A DNA stretch of 64,000 nt. It comes from Cylicocyclus nassatus (Eukaryota; Nematoda; Chromadorea; Rhabditida; Strongylidae). Every line of letters starts with the position of its first letter. Position 1 is the stretch's first letter. Below the pieces are notes generated by a model, which ran no database searches, was not told the DNA's origin, and worked only from the letters and a program-made list of their open reading frames with translations. A program made the position numbers and the translations under genes. Below are positions 23,921 through 36,000 of the stretch, piece after piece. Where the stretch lies: the NCBI GenBank assembly GCA_958299035.1, contig CATQJL010000001.1, forward strand, positions 107,339,769-107,403,768. The letters run 5' to 3'.

Positions 23921-24462
23921 TACAATCGTAATTTTTCAGCTAGCTGAGCTCTAGTTTCGGAGAAATATCGAATTTATCTTTTTTCACTCAAGTTTTTCAA
24001 GCTTAATTCAACAATTCTCTGAAACCAGAGCTTGTAGAAAGCTGAAAATTTACGATTGTACTTCTGAGGGGTCGTAGTATACAACTGTTAACATAAGAAG
24101 AGCACAGCATCACTTTGGTAAAACATGGAAATTTTCGGTTTCTTGATTTCTAGCTGATAAAAAAAGGCGGCAACAGCAGTGCGAGTGTCTGATGTAGAGT
24201 GTATATACATGAGCAAGTGAGAGATCTGTAGGACTTTTCTGAATGAAGATATAAAATACTTTCAATTTTTGGGCATCCGAAACTTTTTAGATTTCGGTTT
24301 CGAACTTGAGGTGGATCGAAGCTGGTGCAAAAGCGTAAACGTTATCTTAAAAAGCTTACTTTGCTCTATCGAACGGTATCCTGGTGTCTATTTAGAATAA
24401 GAAATGTTACACTTATTGCAGCGAAAACTCAAAAATGAAAAGACATATGGGACAACCTAATA

Positions 24463-26374
24463 AATTTGGAAATATGGATATGAAATGCATGTCAAAAAAT
24501 CTAGAGAACAGCGATGAGCGCAATTTGCGCCGTAATTAAATATCAAAACATCACTGGGTTTTGCACTAAAGTTCAGATTTTCCCCCGGCCTGCACGAACG
24601 CGGAAGAATAAGTTGTCTAGGGCAGTAATTTCCCGATCAAGAGATGCCGGTGTCCGCGACAAGCTGACTAAATACCGCAATCATTCTGTCACTACACAAG
24701 TTTTCTATGAGCTCGAGTCAACCAGGAATCTGAGAAGGTGATATTGTGGCCCCAGACGGATATCTGCGCCAGAACACCAGCTCCATACATTACAGATTTG
24801 CACCAGCTGGTGGAGCCTACGGCAACATTCAGTTCCTGCCTGGATGTCGTTGCGAAACGCGGGCTGGACTTCGTTTCTGGAGCATAAAGCGAATGAGATA
24901 TCGTTTTTGACGAGTCGGGGCCGAGTAGCAAGAATGAGCGTCATTTAGTCGAACACAAGCTTTTCGGCAGGTAACACACGATTGACATGCTCTATCGCGT
25001 ATGGCAAAAAGTGCGCGCGATTTGAAAGCAAGGCTAAAATGAACAAATTGCTTGTTTACAGCGTACACAGAATCATATGACAACAACTGCATACATACAA
25101 TAATATTTGCAAAACAATTATGCAAAGAGATTTGAAAACTTATGTGAAGTATTACCTTTTCCAAAATTAGTCCGTCTCCCGACGGTCACCAGACGATCTG
25201 AGACCGTCTAGAGCATACATTTCTGTCATTTCACATAAGTTTTGAATTTCTCTTTCATGAGCGGATTCCACGGTCAAAAATCTATCCTTGAGCATGAAGA
25301 CATTTTCATATCATTTCTTACCTCTTTTTGCCTCAATTTCTTCATAAATCGCTTTGTTGAATACCGCGCTCCAATGCCAAACTCTTGCGCATGCGTAGTA
25401 TTCAACTACAATTTGGATTTTCACTCTTATTTCATGTTTTTATTGTTTCAGACTTGTAAATCTTTCTTGTTTTTATCTTCTCCTAAGCAGGTAGGTCAAA
25501 AGGGAATTCGTAAAACTTCCGAAAGTCGGGGAAGACTGTTTTCAGAAACCCTAGAAACCGACTCGTGCCGGGCTCTGTGCCCGCGCTGTAAATTGAACAG
25601 TAAACAAGCGGTCGCCGCAAACGACTGTAAGTGTTCACTATTTTTTAGGATTTCTATCACCAAGTTGTTTTATAACGCAAACTATGTTTTGACAGAAACT
25701 TGTTTCATAAGTTTGGATATCTGTGAAAGCATTCAACATTCCCGAACTTAATTCTATAATCAGCGCCTGTTTAACAGACGTGAGATATTGGCGCCTCCCA
25801 TAGCTCTGTCCATTCCATGTTTGCTTTTACTTTTAGCGTAAACAACTATTCTCCCATTTCCCTTATGCCATATAAACACTGGCTTTCTCTCCCTGAACCT
25901 CTACATCGCGAACGGTGACTAAATAAATGTATTCAATACTCCTCATTTGAAGATGTGCAACAGAAGATTAGCAAAGTCATCAATGATGCTTTTGAAGTGC
26001 TTGTGCCTTACCAAGGTATGTCCAACACGTGAAATTTGTTGGAATTAACAATCGCCTTTTCTTCGTCTGTAATTTCCGCTCAAAAAACTATAAAAAAAGA
26101 CATGCATAAATTCCATCGCCATTTACGCAAATTTTGTTGCAAAGAAGAGTTTGCTATGCCAGAAAACATTCGAGAAGAACTTTCGATTGAAAGTTTCAAA
26201 GGATACAACTGGCGATTACTACAGATGCTTTATCCTGTTCTTAATGCTTCAATTAACGAGGAAGTTTTTTACAGCTACTTGCCATCAGTTTGCTGCTGTA
26301 TGCAAAATCGGTTTTCCTTGCTCAGAACAACTCTGTATGAAAGAACGAAACCAGTAGATTTAAATGTGGAATTA
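24463..26374. other. no supported gene; weak exon-like stretches
   Basis: Contains a 169-codon frame (25242-25751) without a recognisable domain, and an exon-like piece ending at a GTATGT donor (about 25930-26010; DVQQKISKVINDAFEVL). Neither can be tied to a known protein. Confidence 0.3.
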
Positions 26375-26925
26375 CTCAGATAATTGCTAATAGGTAATTG
26401 TTTGTAGAGCTCATTGAGCTAATTTGGAGGTAAGCGGCCATACGAGTTATGAGCAAGCGGAAAAACAGTTTACTGATTTGTTGCGATCCGCTTGCAGAAA
26501 TTTGAATGAATATTGAACGAATTTTGGACGAATGCTCGGGAAACAATTGCGGCTCTTTCATAGGCTAGTTGCGGCGCAGTGGCCGCATTCTCGCGAGCTT
26601 TCCTTGAGAATATGCAAAATTATTGAGGGCCGCACGGCCCGCAGGTACATTTCGTTGAGAGAAAGTACCCCAAACTCGGGTAATTGAACCACGATGAGAT
26701 TTCTGCCTTGTAGAGTGTTACCTTCGCTTGGCGTAACTCTGAGACTGCGTAACAAAAGTCAGAGCGCTCGCCGACCGCTTGCAGAAGATTCTGTATTGCT
26801 GTCCGCTGGTAAAACATGCGACAGCAAAGCAAGTACCACTCGCTGAAGGTTTGACCACGCCCCAAAATCCTGCCCGCCTGCAAGAAAACGCTAATGCGGA
26901 CCGCCTGCTCCCAGCGATTGTCGAG
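26375..26925. mobile_element. GCTCAGATAA-family MITE, copy 2
   Basis: Starts CTCAGATAATTGC. An extra block follows (TAATAGGTAATTGTTTGTAG then AGCTCATTGAGCTAATTTGG) that is also found in the 7322-9504 palindrome arms (about 9345-9385). Then come the usual family blocks, and it ends GCTCCCAGCGATTGTCGAG. The extra block suggests sequence exchange between repeat families. Confidence 0.7.
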
Positions 26926-27611
26926 GACCTACTCAGAAGATATAAAATGCTATATAAATTGCGGGGCCTGATGGTCGATGCAATTTTGCAGTTGTCAAAC
27001 ATACTCTACCCTCCCCCCCCCCCCCCCCCCATAGGTGCGATATGGGAAGCAGGATCCCCTCCAGGAAAAGGGGGTTTTGGCTATTTCTGACCTAGAAAAG
27101 TGAAGGGATAACTGCGCATGAGATGAATGCTGATGCAAGTTTACATGTCTAAGGAAGCGGAAGCAAAAAGAAGGAAAATAAGTGGTGAGGAGGTGTAATA
27201 TAAAGATTTCCTCAGTCCTTAAGCTTTGGAAAGGACTTTTTGACTCAGGAAAGCTTCATATTTCATCGAACCACATACCATTCGAAATCTTGGAACATAC
27301 AGAATTGAAGTATGTCGCCAAGCGGCAACAAGAAAAACAAGTAAGTATTCGAGGTTTGCAAGATACCGTACTCTCATACTTGCAAACTTTACTTCAGGCT
27401 ATTAAAAACAGCGCGACCGAGTGACTCAGGGCGGCAGCTGCGCCAGATGGCAATGACTGATTTTGCAAGAAAATCTAAAACAATCTAAAACTCAAGTATT
27501 TTGGAGAAAAATGACAAATATCAGTAAGTTCCATGCTCTCTCTAGATAAATAAAACATTCCACCGTATAAACCTGGCATTGGCTTAACATCATCTGACAA
27601 TATGGCAAATA
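26926..27611. other. no supported gene; poly-C run at about 27012-27030
   Basis: A possible exon with acceptor TTTCCTCAG and donor GTAAGT (about 27215-27341) has no recognised homologue. Confidence 0.3.
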
Positions 27612-28559
27612 TTAGGTTGTCAAGAAAATAATGTCCGTTTTTATTTGCTTGCTTTAACAAAGCAACTACACTCAACCCAACAAAGGATTAGGGGTACTGT
27701 TCGATAGAGCAAAGCAAGCTCTACAAGATGGCACTCATGTCTTTGCGCCATGCTCGATCCACGGAGAGTTCGAACTCAAAATCTAAAGATTTCCAAATGC
27801 CCAAAAAATCGAAAAAAAATCAGATCTTCGTCCAAATAATTTCTACGGACCTCCCACTCGCTCACATCAATACTATCGATATCTGATATCCATATGTGCG
27901 TTTCCGTATTTTTTTCCTTGACTAGAAACTGAGAAAACGAAAATTTCTCTGATTTTCTCAAAGCAAAGCTGAGCCGTTTTTGCATATGTAATTCTATACT
28001 ACAAGCCTAGGTAAGCATAACTGTAGGTTTTCAGCCTATTTCGAGCGGTACTTTTCGAGAAATGTCGATTTTAGCACTGAAACTGAAATGAAAAAATCTG
28101 AATTCGTTATTTTTCAAAAACTACCGCTGGGAATGGGCTGAAAATCTACATTTATGCTTACCTACGCTTGTAGTATAGAACCACATATGCAAAAACGGCT
28201 CAGCATTGCTTTGAGAAAATCAGGGAAATTTCCGTTTTCTCAGTTTCTAGTTAAGGAAAAAATACGGCAATCGCACATATGGATATCAGATATCGATAGT
28301 ATTGATGTGAGCGAGTGGGAGGTCCGTAGAAATTATTTGGACGAAGATCTGATTTTTTTCGATTTTTTGGGCATTTGGAAATCTTTAGATTTTGAGTTCG
28401 AACTCTCCGTGGATCGAGCATGGCGCAAAGACATGAGTGCCATCTTGTAGAGTTTGCTTTGCTCTATCGAACGGTACCCTTTACCCTTTGTTGGGTTGAG
28501 TGTAGTTGCTTTGTTAAAGCAAGCAAATAAAAACGGACATTATTTTCTTGACAACCTAA
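27612..28559. mobile_element. mariner-type foldback element E4
   Basis: 948 bp (the same length as E3), perfect terminal repeats TTAGGTTGTCAAGAAAATAA, TA on both sides. Arms are close inverse copies meeting near 28090. The box GATAGAGCAAAGCAAGCTCT is at the same distance from the end as in E3. The 98-codon frame at 28154-28450 and its mirror are shadows of the arms. Confidence 0.88.
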
Positions 28560-28839
28560 TATTATTGAATCACTTTTGATCGCATACATATTTTGTGTAA
28601 TTATTATTCCTCTGTGTCGTTACTATTTTGGCATCTCACAATCTATCGTTATGTAGTTTTAGATACATGTTGCGTTATTTCTTTATTGTTTACTTACCTT
28701 TAGTAAACGGTCTAATTACCCAAGTTTGAGTTGAGGTACGCATCACCAGTCACCATCACGAGTCAGCCCGCGTGGCATCTATGATTATCGTTGATATTGA
28801 AAGTTTATCGTTCTGAACTTTAGCCAAAGGTACTCAAGC
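28560..28839. other. unique sequence ending in a direct repeat (28735-28795)
   Basis: GTACGCATCACC followed by GAGTCAGCCCGCGTGGCATC and TATGATTATCGTTGA recurs at 30357-30410 on the far side of the BEL/Pao relic. Confidence 0.6.
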
Positions 28840-30330
28840 GAAGTTTAGTTGTTTTTATCAATGGCAGGTGCAGTTCTTCTGCACTTGTGTCGATGAAGGA
28901 TAGTTCTGCTCCTGTGTCCAACAAGACCGCGATTTTTCGTAAAGTTTTGGTGTTTGGATCCATCACCAGTAGTGCCCCGTTGGGGAAACGTTGGGTTGGC
29001 TTTAGGTGCTTGCTTGAACGAATGCAGTTCGCATACGGCGGCCGATTCCTTTTTCTTTCCCTTCTTCGCTTGTCTGGTGGACTTTTGTTGAAATGGGTGT
29101 TGTGGATTTGAGTTGTGGTGGGTGGGGCTTTTCTGTTCTTTGGGTTGTGGGTGGGGACCTTTCTGTTCTTTGGGTTGTGAGGGGGGGGCTCTTCTGTTGT
29201 TTGGGTTTTTCTTCTTTTGGTCTTCGATACGTATTGGGCGTGTTTTCGTTCGCTTGTCCCTTAAAGCAGCATGAAGTGTGGTGGGGTCCTTGACACACAA
29301 AACACATTCATTTCTTACAATCCGTGGTTATGTGTTTTGGAGATGCACAAATAAGGCAAAGTTTGTGCTCTCGTAGATATTGTGCGCGGGATTAGGGTGT
29401 TGTGTATTTGGTGCATGCTATGGCTTTATGGTCTTCTCCACAATACATGCAGTTGTTGGTCCATCGGTTGATTCTTCCTTCCCTCTAGGAAATGCCGGGG
29501 ATACAAGATGTTGTTTGAGAGTCGCTTCTCTTGTAAAAAGTGACACCTTTTCTTCCGTAATGATGAATTCTTCGAGAAGCTTGAGGAGTATTTCCATGCC
29601 AAAGGTGTTTTCTGTCTGTGTATATCTGCGCTCTAACACCTTCTTTGCACTTTGTTCGAAAACTTTGAAAGGACTTGTTTGATCATGCACTTGTTGTCGA
29701 CATGTTCATTTTTTTTCTTGTAATTGTGCCACTATAGTTTGAACCTGCTCCAGAAGTTTGCGCTGATCTCTAATGGATGATGAGTTTAAATGTAATCTTT
29801 CTAGCCTCTCATATAGTTGATTTATTAATTGTTTCTGTCCCCGTATTTCAGTATCAGGAAAATTACCGCTTTTTCATAATTGTCTTGTGGCACCCTAAAT
29901 TTCTTTACTGCTTGAAGGGGTTCTCCTCTTAGAAAACTGATCAAATAGTTGAACTTGTAGAGGTCAAGTAGAGGTTGCGAATTTACGTATGTGTCGAATA
30001 GGGTTCAAAAATTATCCCATTCCCATATATCTCCATAAAATGTTGGTACTGGAAGTGTTGGTAGTTCGATTTTCCTGACCCCTATCGCGCCCTCTGATTC
30101 GGCGTTATTGTTGCTTGCTATGCGCGGCGCTCGTGCTCCCTGGTATGACGTAAATGCGTTCAATCTACCTTTCAAGAGTACAATATAATCCAGAGAAGAA
30201 AAAAGTACCGTTTCTACCTTGTTCGAGTACAGTTCGAAATCATCTAATTTTTTTTCGCTTAATGATCCATTCTTGTCTAGCGCTATCGCATAATTTTGCA
30301 AAGTTTCTTGTATTTTCGTGTTGCAAGTCT
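28840..30330 (-). pseudogene. BEL/Pao gag-protease relic
   Basis: Reading leftwards on the minus strand: LPTLPVPTFYGDIWEWDNF (about 30064-30008), the conserved gag motif of Pao-type polyproteins (DUF1759-like). Next a capsid-like stretch with stops. Then three CCHC-like knuckles: CMYCGEDHKAMAC (about 29455-29415), CLICASPKHITTDC (about 29360-29318) and CFVCQGPHHTSCC (about 29306-29268). A Pro/Lys-rich linker follows, and finally the aspartic protease motif LLDTGAELSFID (28924-28889). Frameshifts occur throughout and there are no LTRs, RT or integrase. The relic is flanked by a 50-60-bp direct repeat (28735-28795, 30357-30410). Confidence 0.85.
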
Positions 30331-30410
30331 CAATTGCCCCATTCCTTCTTCTAACAGGTACGCGTCACCAGGAGTCAGCCCGCGTGGCATCTATGATTAT
30401 CGTTGAATTA

Positions 30411-32065
30411 GAGGATTATTGTTCTAAATATATACCTTACCCTTCAATTCAAAGTAGACAGTCTCTCTATTTCCAGCTCTCCTTTGAATTCAGATACAAA
30501 AAATCATATCTAGTTCCAGCATCAGCTGCTTTTTATGCAATCACTTTGAGCTCCATTTCTGAAAGAAAAAGGAAAGCTAGGAAAAAGAGACGTCTACGTT
30601 TAATGGCGAAGTCTTGCGCTGAAATAAGGTTAGGCAACTGGGCATTTTCAGCCACTCATGAAAATTTCTTGACAAATCCACAAATATTTTTAGCTAAAAT
30701 GCCATATATAACTGAGTAGAGGGGAGCTAAAGAAAAAAACACTACGTCGAATGCTTGTTTCGTGAACTTTCTAAAGGTCTATAGGTTGTTGGGTTACAAA
30801 AACTAGTGGCTTCTCAAAAATGAGGTGGACATATTTAGTATTAACCTTGCTTCAATCCGCTCTTGCTTTCTATGAGTCGCCGGAGCAAGGCTTTTTGAAC
30901 TGAAGAGCTTTGTACGCCAACACTTTGTATACCATTCGATAGCTAAGAACACGAGGAATCGATTTGGACTGTCTTTTTCCTAAGTTTCTGTGAAGCGAAA
31001 TATGAGCAGTTTTATTTACCTACAATGTCAGCCAATTCTGAGTAATTACCTCTTCAAATCAAGACGGTCTTTTTCGAACTATTATATAATATACGATTCG
31101 AAAGCTTGAGAAACAAGTAATCTACCAGCTCTTTTGAGTGTAATCTCCAGAGGAAGGAATTATGGTACGATTCTTGTCAGTAAACATGCATCCGTCACTA
31201 GCTAGTCCAGATTTTCTACTCTTGCTCAACTCTTTCTTGCGACAGTGTGTATTCATTGATACAATGTTAATAATTCAAAAATCAGACATCCTTTTGATTT
31301 TTGATTATGTTTCGTTATCAACGCCACTTGGAGTGTGGAGTCTCAAGCATGCGTTTTCTCAACAGAACGCTGTTGCTCCGCTACTCTCTTGCAGTCTTGA
31401 TGTCTGAAAAGAAGAGCAATTGGCGTCGTTATGCCTTTATTCTGGATTCAACTTCAGATGAAAGGAGTCAGCCAGATGCCGCCCCCAAAGTGAAGGGGGT
31501 CAGGGAAATTTCTCCACCTATCGCATCTATGCCCCCTCCCCCTCCCCCAACCATTCCCATATCATGATGAGGAGGTCTTCCCATAATCTGTTTCCTTCAC
31601 TATCTTGTGAGGGATGTCTGCTTGATATTCCCTGTTGTATGTCATTTAAGATCCCCAAGTCATTGCTGCAAGACTCCTTCTTTAGAACAAATCTTTTAGC
31701 GACAGCCCCAGCAATATCAAGTAAACCTTTCCAATTAAGACAAAAAAGTAGTTCTCTGGAGGTCCTCGCCAAGATATAGGACGTCAAACAGGCCCCAAAA
31801 CGATTTTTCTGCAATAACTTTCGAGTGAATGAACAGAAATCAATAGAGAACTGTGATTAGATCCTCCTCTTCTGGAGCCCTGCGAAAGCGAAGCATAAAC
31901 GGGATGGTCACATCATGAGAAGAACAGATGACTGGACCTCGTCAGAGTGGATCGCGAAGCACAACGTCCCCCTCCAGCAATATGGGCAGACGTGTTCTTG
32001 AAATGGATGGTCCAGCATAATCAGCGAAATACGATTTTCGCATCTGTAACTCGTGGATGCACTCA
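30411..32065. other. no supported gene
   Basis: Open frames at 30318-30719 and 31162-31567 have no recognisable domain. Nothing else seen. Confidence 0.35.
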
Positions 32066-32386
32066 CTCAGACAATCGCTGGGGGCAGGCGGGCACCGGAA
32101 AAACAGATTGCTGATTTCTCGCACCCCGCTCGCGGATTTTTTGCAAAGCAATCAGGACTTTTCGGAAGACCGCTTGCTGAGTCAGCGGATTTTCGAGAGA
32201 CCGCCTGTTGAATTTTTTTTTCGCTCTTATCTTTTGCAGATATATTGCTGAATCTCTGAGGAATCGAGAACTCAGCAAGCGGTCTTCCGAAAAGTCCTGA
32301 TTGCTTTCCAAAAAATCCGCGAGCGGGGTGCGAGAGATCACCAATCTATTTTTCCGGTGCCCGCCTGGCCCCAGCGATTGTTTGAG
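32066..32386. mobile_element. short palindromic relative of the GCTCAGATAA family
   Basis: 321 bp. Ends CTCAGACAATCGCTGGGGGC and its near inverse (CCCCAGCGATTGTTTGAG). Unlike the 580-bp members, the arms are palindromic almost to the centre (AAGCAATCAGGACTTTTCGG in both). Inside: GGGCACCGGAAAAACAGAT. Confidence 0.8.
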
Positions 32387-33003
32387 CATCGACGACTGGT
32401 TAGAAGATCATGGACCTACACCATACTCAGATGAAATAGATGGATGTAATCCAATCCCGAAACTAATACTGTAATCGTGATCAGCATGCTCACTCGTTCT
32501 GTACTGACATGAGATATCTTTGACTGGGCAGTCGGCTACTTTTTCGCAACCGCCGTAATTCTTGAAACTATGTGGCTTTCTACCCAAATCATGTAACGTT
32601 TTATCTACATTCCTGTGCAATGAATTGAGCCTTCTTAGTTGACTTCTTCTTCAGCTTCAGTTGTTTAACCCCAGATGAAAGAGCCAAAAAGGTCTTGTCA
32701 CCTCATTACTGCAAAATCAATTTAGCTACAAGATAGTTTGTTATAAAAGCATATTTCATGTAGTACTGGGTCCACTTAATCACCGGAAAATAGGTAAAAC
32801 ATCTTATTCGGAAGATACCTGACAGTGGATGATAGAACTAGACTTATTTTATCCTTAGCAAGATGAGTAAAATCGAAGTAGTGACGTGCTCATACTGTAA
32901 CTGAGTTCATCAAAACGGTATCAAGACGTCCCTATAACAAAGTTTAACGGTGGTAACAACAGATCAGCATGTATATCGAGAGGCAAACATGTACAGGCAG
33001 CTC
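32387..33003. other. tomm-20: 3' flank of tomm-20; no other feature
   Basis: Presumably contains the 3' UTR on the minus strand. No clear poly(A) signal was chosen. A short Helitron-like fragment (GTGATCAGCATGCTCACT) lies at about 32475-32495. Confidence 0.35.
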
Positions 33004-33042
33004 CTATTCGAGGTCGTCGGTATCGTCCAACAAATCTTTGAT
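33004..33042 (-). CDS. tomm-20: tomm-20 exon D: last exon and stop
   Basis: 39 bp, 12 codons (IKDLLDDTDDLE) and TAG. Preceded by a strong nematode acceptor, tttttgcag. The acidic DDTDDLE ending is the hallmark C-terminus of nematode TOM20. It is separated from exon C by an ordinary 124-bp intron, in sharp contrast to the two transposon-filled introns upstream. This exon is too short to appear as an open reading frame by itself. Confidence 0.92.
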   Translation of the reverse strand: MKDLLDDTDDLE

Positions 33043-36000
33043 CTGCAAAAAGTAAACTAGATACCATCCCGACAAATTCAGTTGGATGAAGTAAAACCGT
33101 TGACATTTCAGTCAAATTCAAAAATGCTCCCGAATCACTCTCCGCTACTGAACAAACCTCTTCTACCTGTGGTGGAGGCGGCCCGTCTCCCATATATGTC
33201 ATCATCGGTGGCTGTGACTCTACTGCATCTGCTGCTTCACCAAACATGGCTGCCAACCGCTAAAACCATTAAATTGAGTGTGATCCATTCTTATACATAA
33301 GTTTGAGTTTTGTATATTAGGTTGGTCCGAAATTTCGTTGGCCACTTAAAAAGATAACTTCTTTGATCTATGTAAGTTTTTCAATTATAACCAGAAGGCA
33401 CCCTCTACATAGCAGTCAGTACCTCAGCAGTAAATTAATACGAGAAAGTTCGAGAGTCAAAAGCAAGGAAGAAAGCTCACGGTTGGCAATTTTGAATTAG
33501 AGCATTGTTGTTTGATAAAGGAAAATATGCGCATTACTATAATAAAGTACCTTTGCCATCGATTGAAGGCAGTGTCCAAGCAAAGCTGAGCGCATGCTTT
33601 TTGCTTGGAAACTGAAGAGGGGATCCTAACTAAAGCACTGCCCAAGCGGCAGTGCAGTTCATTCACGGCTGAGAGATACATCCCCAAGCCTCCGCGCCTG
33701 CGCCGTGACCGTAAATCGCGAGTATCTCGGAACGGGTCCCAGCGCGAACGCAGTGTTAATAGGAGCAAAGTTGTTTGCGAGTTACGGTCACGGCGCACGA
33801 TCTGAGAATTTTGAAAATGGACTTCTCAGCCGTGAATTGATGATGTGCGCTGCCGCTTTAGCAGTGCTTGAGACCCCCTCATCATTTTCCACACGGGAAA
33901 CCTATGTGCCCAAACTTGCCTGGACACTGCCTTTAAGCAGAGAAAACTCGCGAACCCACTTTTGCAAATTTTGAACAGGCTAGAAAAATCTTATAACGTC
34001 ACCGCGGAAATCAAAACACTCAAACATGGGTTTTATGATATAGCTAATTGTGGGCATTTCTCTTATCCATGACTTTTCACAATTTTTTGATGGAATTTTT
34101 ATCAAGACCATCTAATTTAGCAGGCCTGTATCAAACTCATCGAACACTCACATATCTCCGGAATGCAAAGCTTTCAAAAAAAGATCGTGATTCAACACAA
34201 ACTTTAAGACAAGTGAGCGTTCACGATTCAAATTCAAATTTCGAATTTTCTAGGTAAGCCTAAGGTGCGTTTGGAAACATGAACTCTGATGCTTTCTCTC
34301 AAAGACACAAACGGAAGCAGAAAAAAGCCTATTAAGGGAAAACTGCAGCGAATGACACCCGAGCTGCCCGCCGGAATGTTGTGCGAAGTAAAATTGACAA
34401 GATATAAACTTGATAGCGTGAAAATTGTTATTCAAGTTTCAAAAAGCAGGCTATAGAAAAGAAAAGTTTTCATATCCTGTACGGTTTGCTCTACCCATAC
34501 CTTATTCAAAGTTTTCTGGAGATCCCGCCACATATGAGACGCGCGGCGCGTCTGATATGTGGCGGGAGCACGATTGTACAATGGCGAATTTGTACTGGGG
34601 CATTTCACCTCGCGGCGCGTGCTCCACGGTGATGACCAGTCCGTGCGGTCAGCGAATCAACTATACGTATGTTTTCACCCTCGATATCGACCCCCTATGT
34701 CTTTCCACAACATGACGATTACATGGATTGATGAGGCGCCATCTCGTGAGATTGCGCCACGTTATGGGCGCATCGTTTGGCGTGGCGTGACGCAGGCTTT
34801 CCCACGTTCTTCTTGTTGCCAACACCATGCCAAAGATGCGCCCGCAACTTGGCGCAACCACGTAATCGTCAAGTTGGGGAAAGACATAGGGGGTTGATAT
34901 CGAGGGTACTGGATTGATGAGGCGCCGCCTCGCTTTGAGCTTGCGCCAAGTTGCGGGCGCATCTTAGGAGTGGTGTTGGCAACAAGAAAAACGTGGGAAA
35001 GCCTGCGTCACGTCACGCCAAACGATGCGCCCGTAACGTGGCGCAGGCTCGAAGCGAGGCGGCGCCTCACCAATCCAGTAATCCAGGTCACGTTGAGGGA
35101 AGACATATGGGTTGATACCAGTGGCGTACCGAGGGGGGGGGGGGCGGGGGGGGGCGCGCGCCCCCCCCCCCCCGAGAATGGGTCGCGAAATTTTTGAAAG
35201 TTACTCAAATGTGTTATAAAAATGTGCAGAGGACTTGTTTTTACTTGTAAATAATTAAAATAATTTTTAAAAATTTTTAAAAATTCAAATTAGCCTTGTA
35301 AAAAATTTTTTTTCGGGGGCGTGGCTGACGCCACGCCCCCTTTTTCTGAAATTTTGGGGTCAGGGGCCCGGAAAAATTTTGGGAAACATCCCAAAAATTT
35401 TTTCGGAGTGCGTGGCTGACGCCACGCACCTTCATTAGAAAAAAATTTTTGTCGCGCCCCCCCCCCCGAGCCGAAATCCTGGGTACGCCACTGGTTGATA
35501 CCGAGGCTGCGTTTGTATCGGTGGCGGTCTCAAGATGTGAAAGTGACTTGTATACACTTGGGATTGTTGTAAGTGACTTTTATAAGTGCAGAGAACTAGG
35601 AATTCATTGGAAATACTCTAAAAGGTAAAGAAATTTCAAGGAAGTGATTAGGGAGCCGCAAAAATTTTGGGACATCTCAGGGAAACTTCAACTTGTTTGA
35701 CTGACGCCACGCACCTATTTCAAAAACTTTTAATGCGACTCCTGAACGGAAATCCTGGTACCGCCACTGATATGCATGTAGAGTAGGCGCCATTTGTCTA
35801 CTCACCTCATCGTCTCGCTATTCTACAAAAGCGACACTTAATTTCGTTGAGTGTTGATTCGACGAAAAATAGTCGATCAAGTCAATTTACTAAAAGAATG
35901 CAAAGAATATCTCGGCGCTGCCAAATGAGACGTTAGGCCTTCGTGTGCAGTAGCGGGGAGGTGACTCGGCAGATGGTGCCTACACAATACCACTCTCAGA

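Larger units (their letters stand above)
21688..24460. mobile_element. mariner-type foldback element E1, interrupted by two relatives
   Basis: Ends TTAGGTTGTCCCATAAGTCTT and its inverse, with TA on both sides (21686-21687, 24461-24462). Outer arms 21688-22098 and 23921-24460 are diverged inverse repeats sharing the ACCGTTCGATAGAGCAAAGC box. Two further elements of the same broad type sit between the arms (22099-22972 and 22973-23920). Confidence 0.8.

Noticed and set aside
25242..25751. 169-codon open frame
   Set aside because: No domain, biased composition of a chance frame in AT-rich sequence.
25930..26383. Possible exons with a GTATGT donor and a TTTTTTACAG acceptor
   Set aside because: Splice-like signals are common in AT-rich DNA; no homology and no consistent frame between pieces.
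27182..27424. Exon of an RRP1-like gene (LKLWKGLF)
   Set aside because: Only eight residues resemble the family; the following residues do not, and no neighbouring exon was found.
28154..28450. 98-codon frame matching its mirror at 27776-27985
   Set aside because: Arms of a foldback element; no transposase motif.
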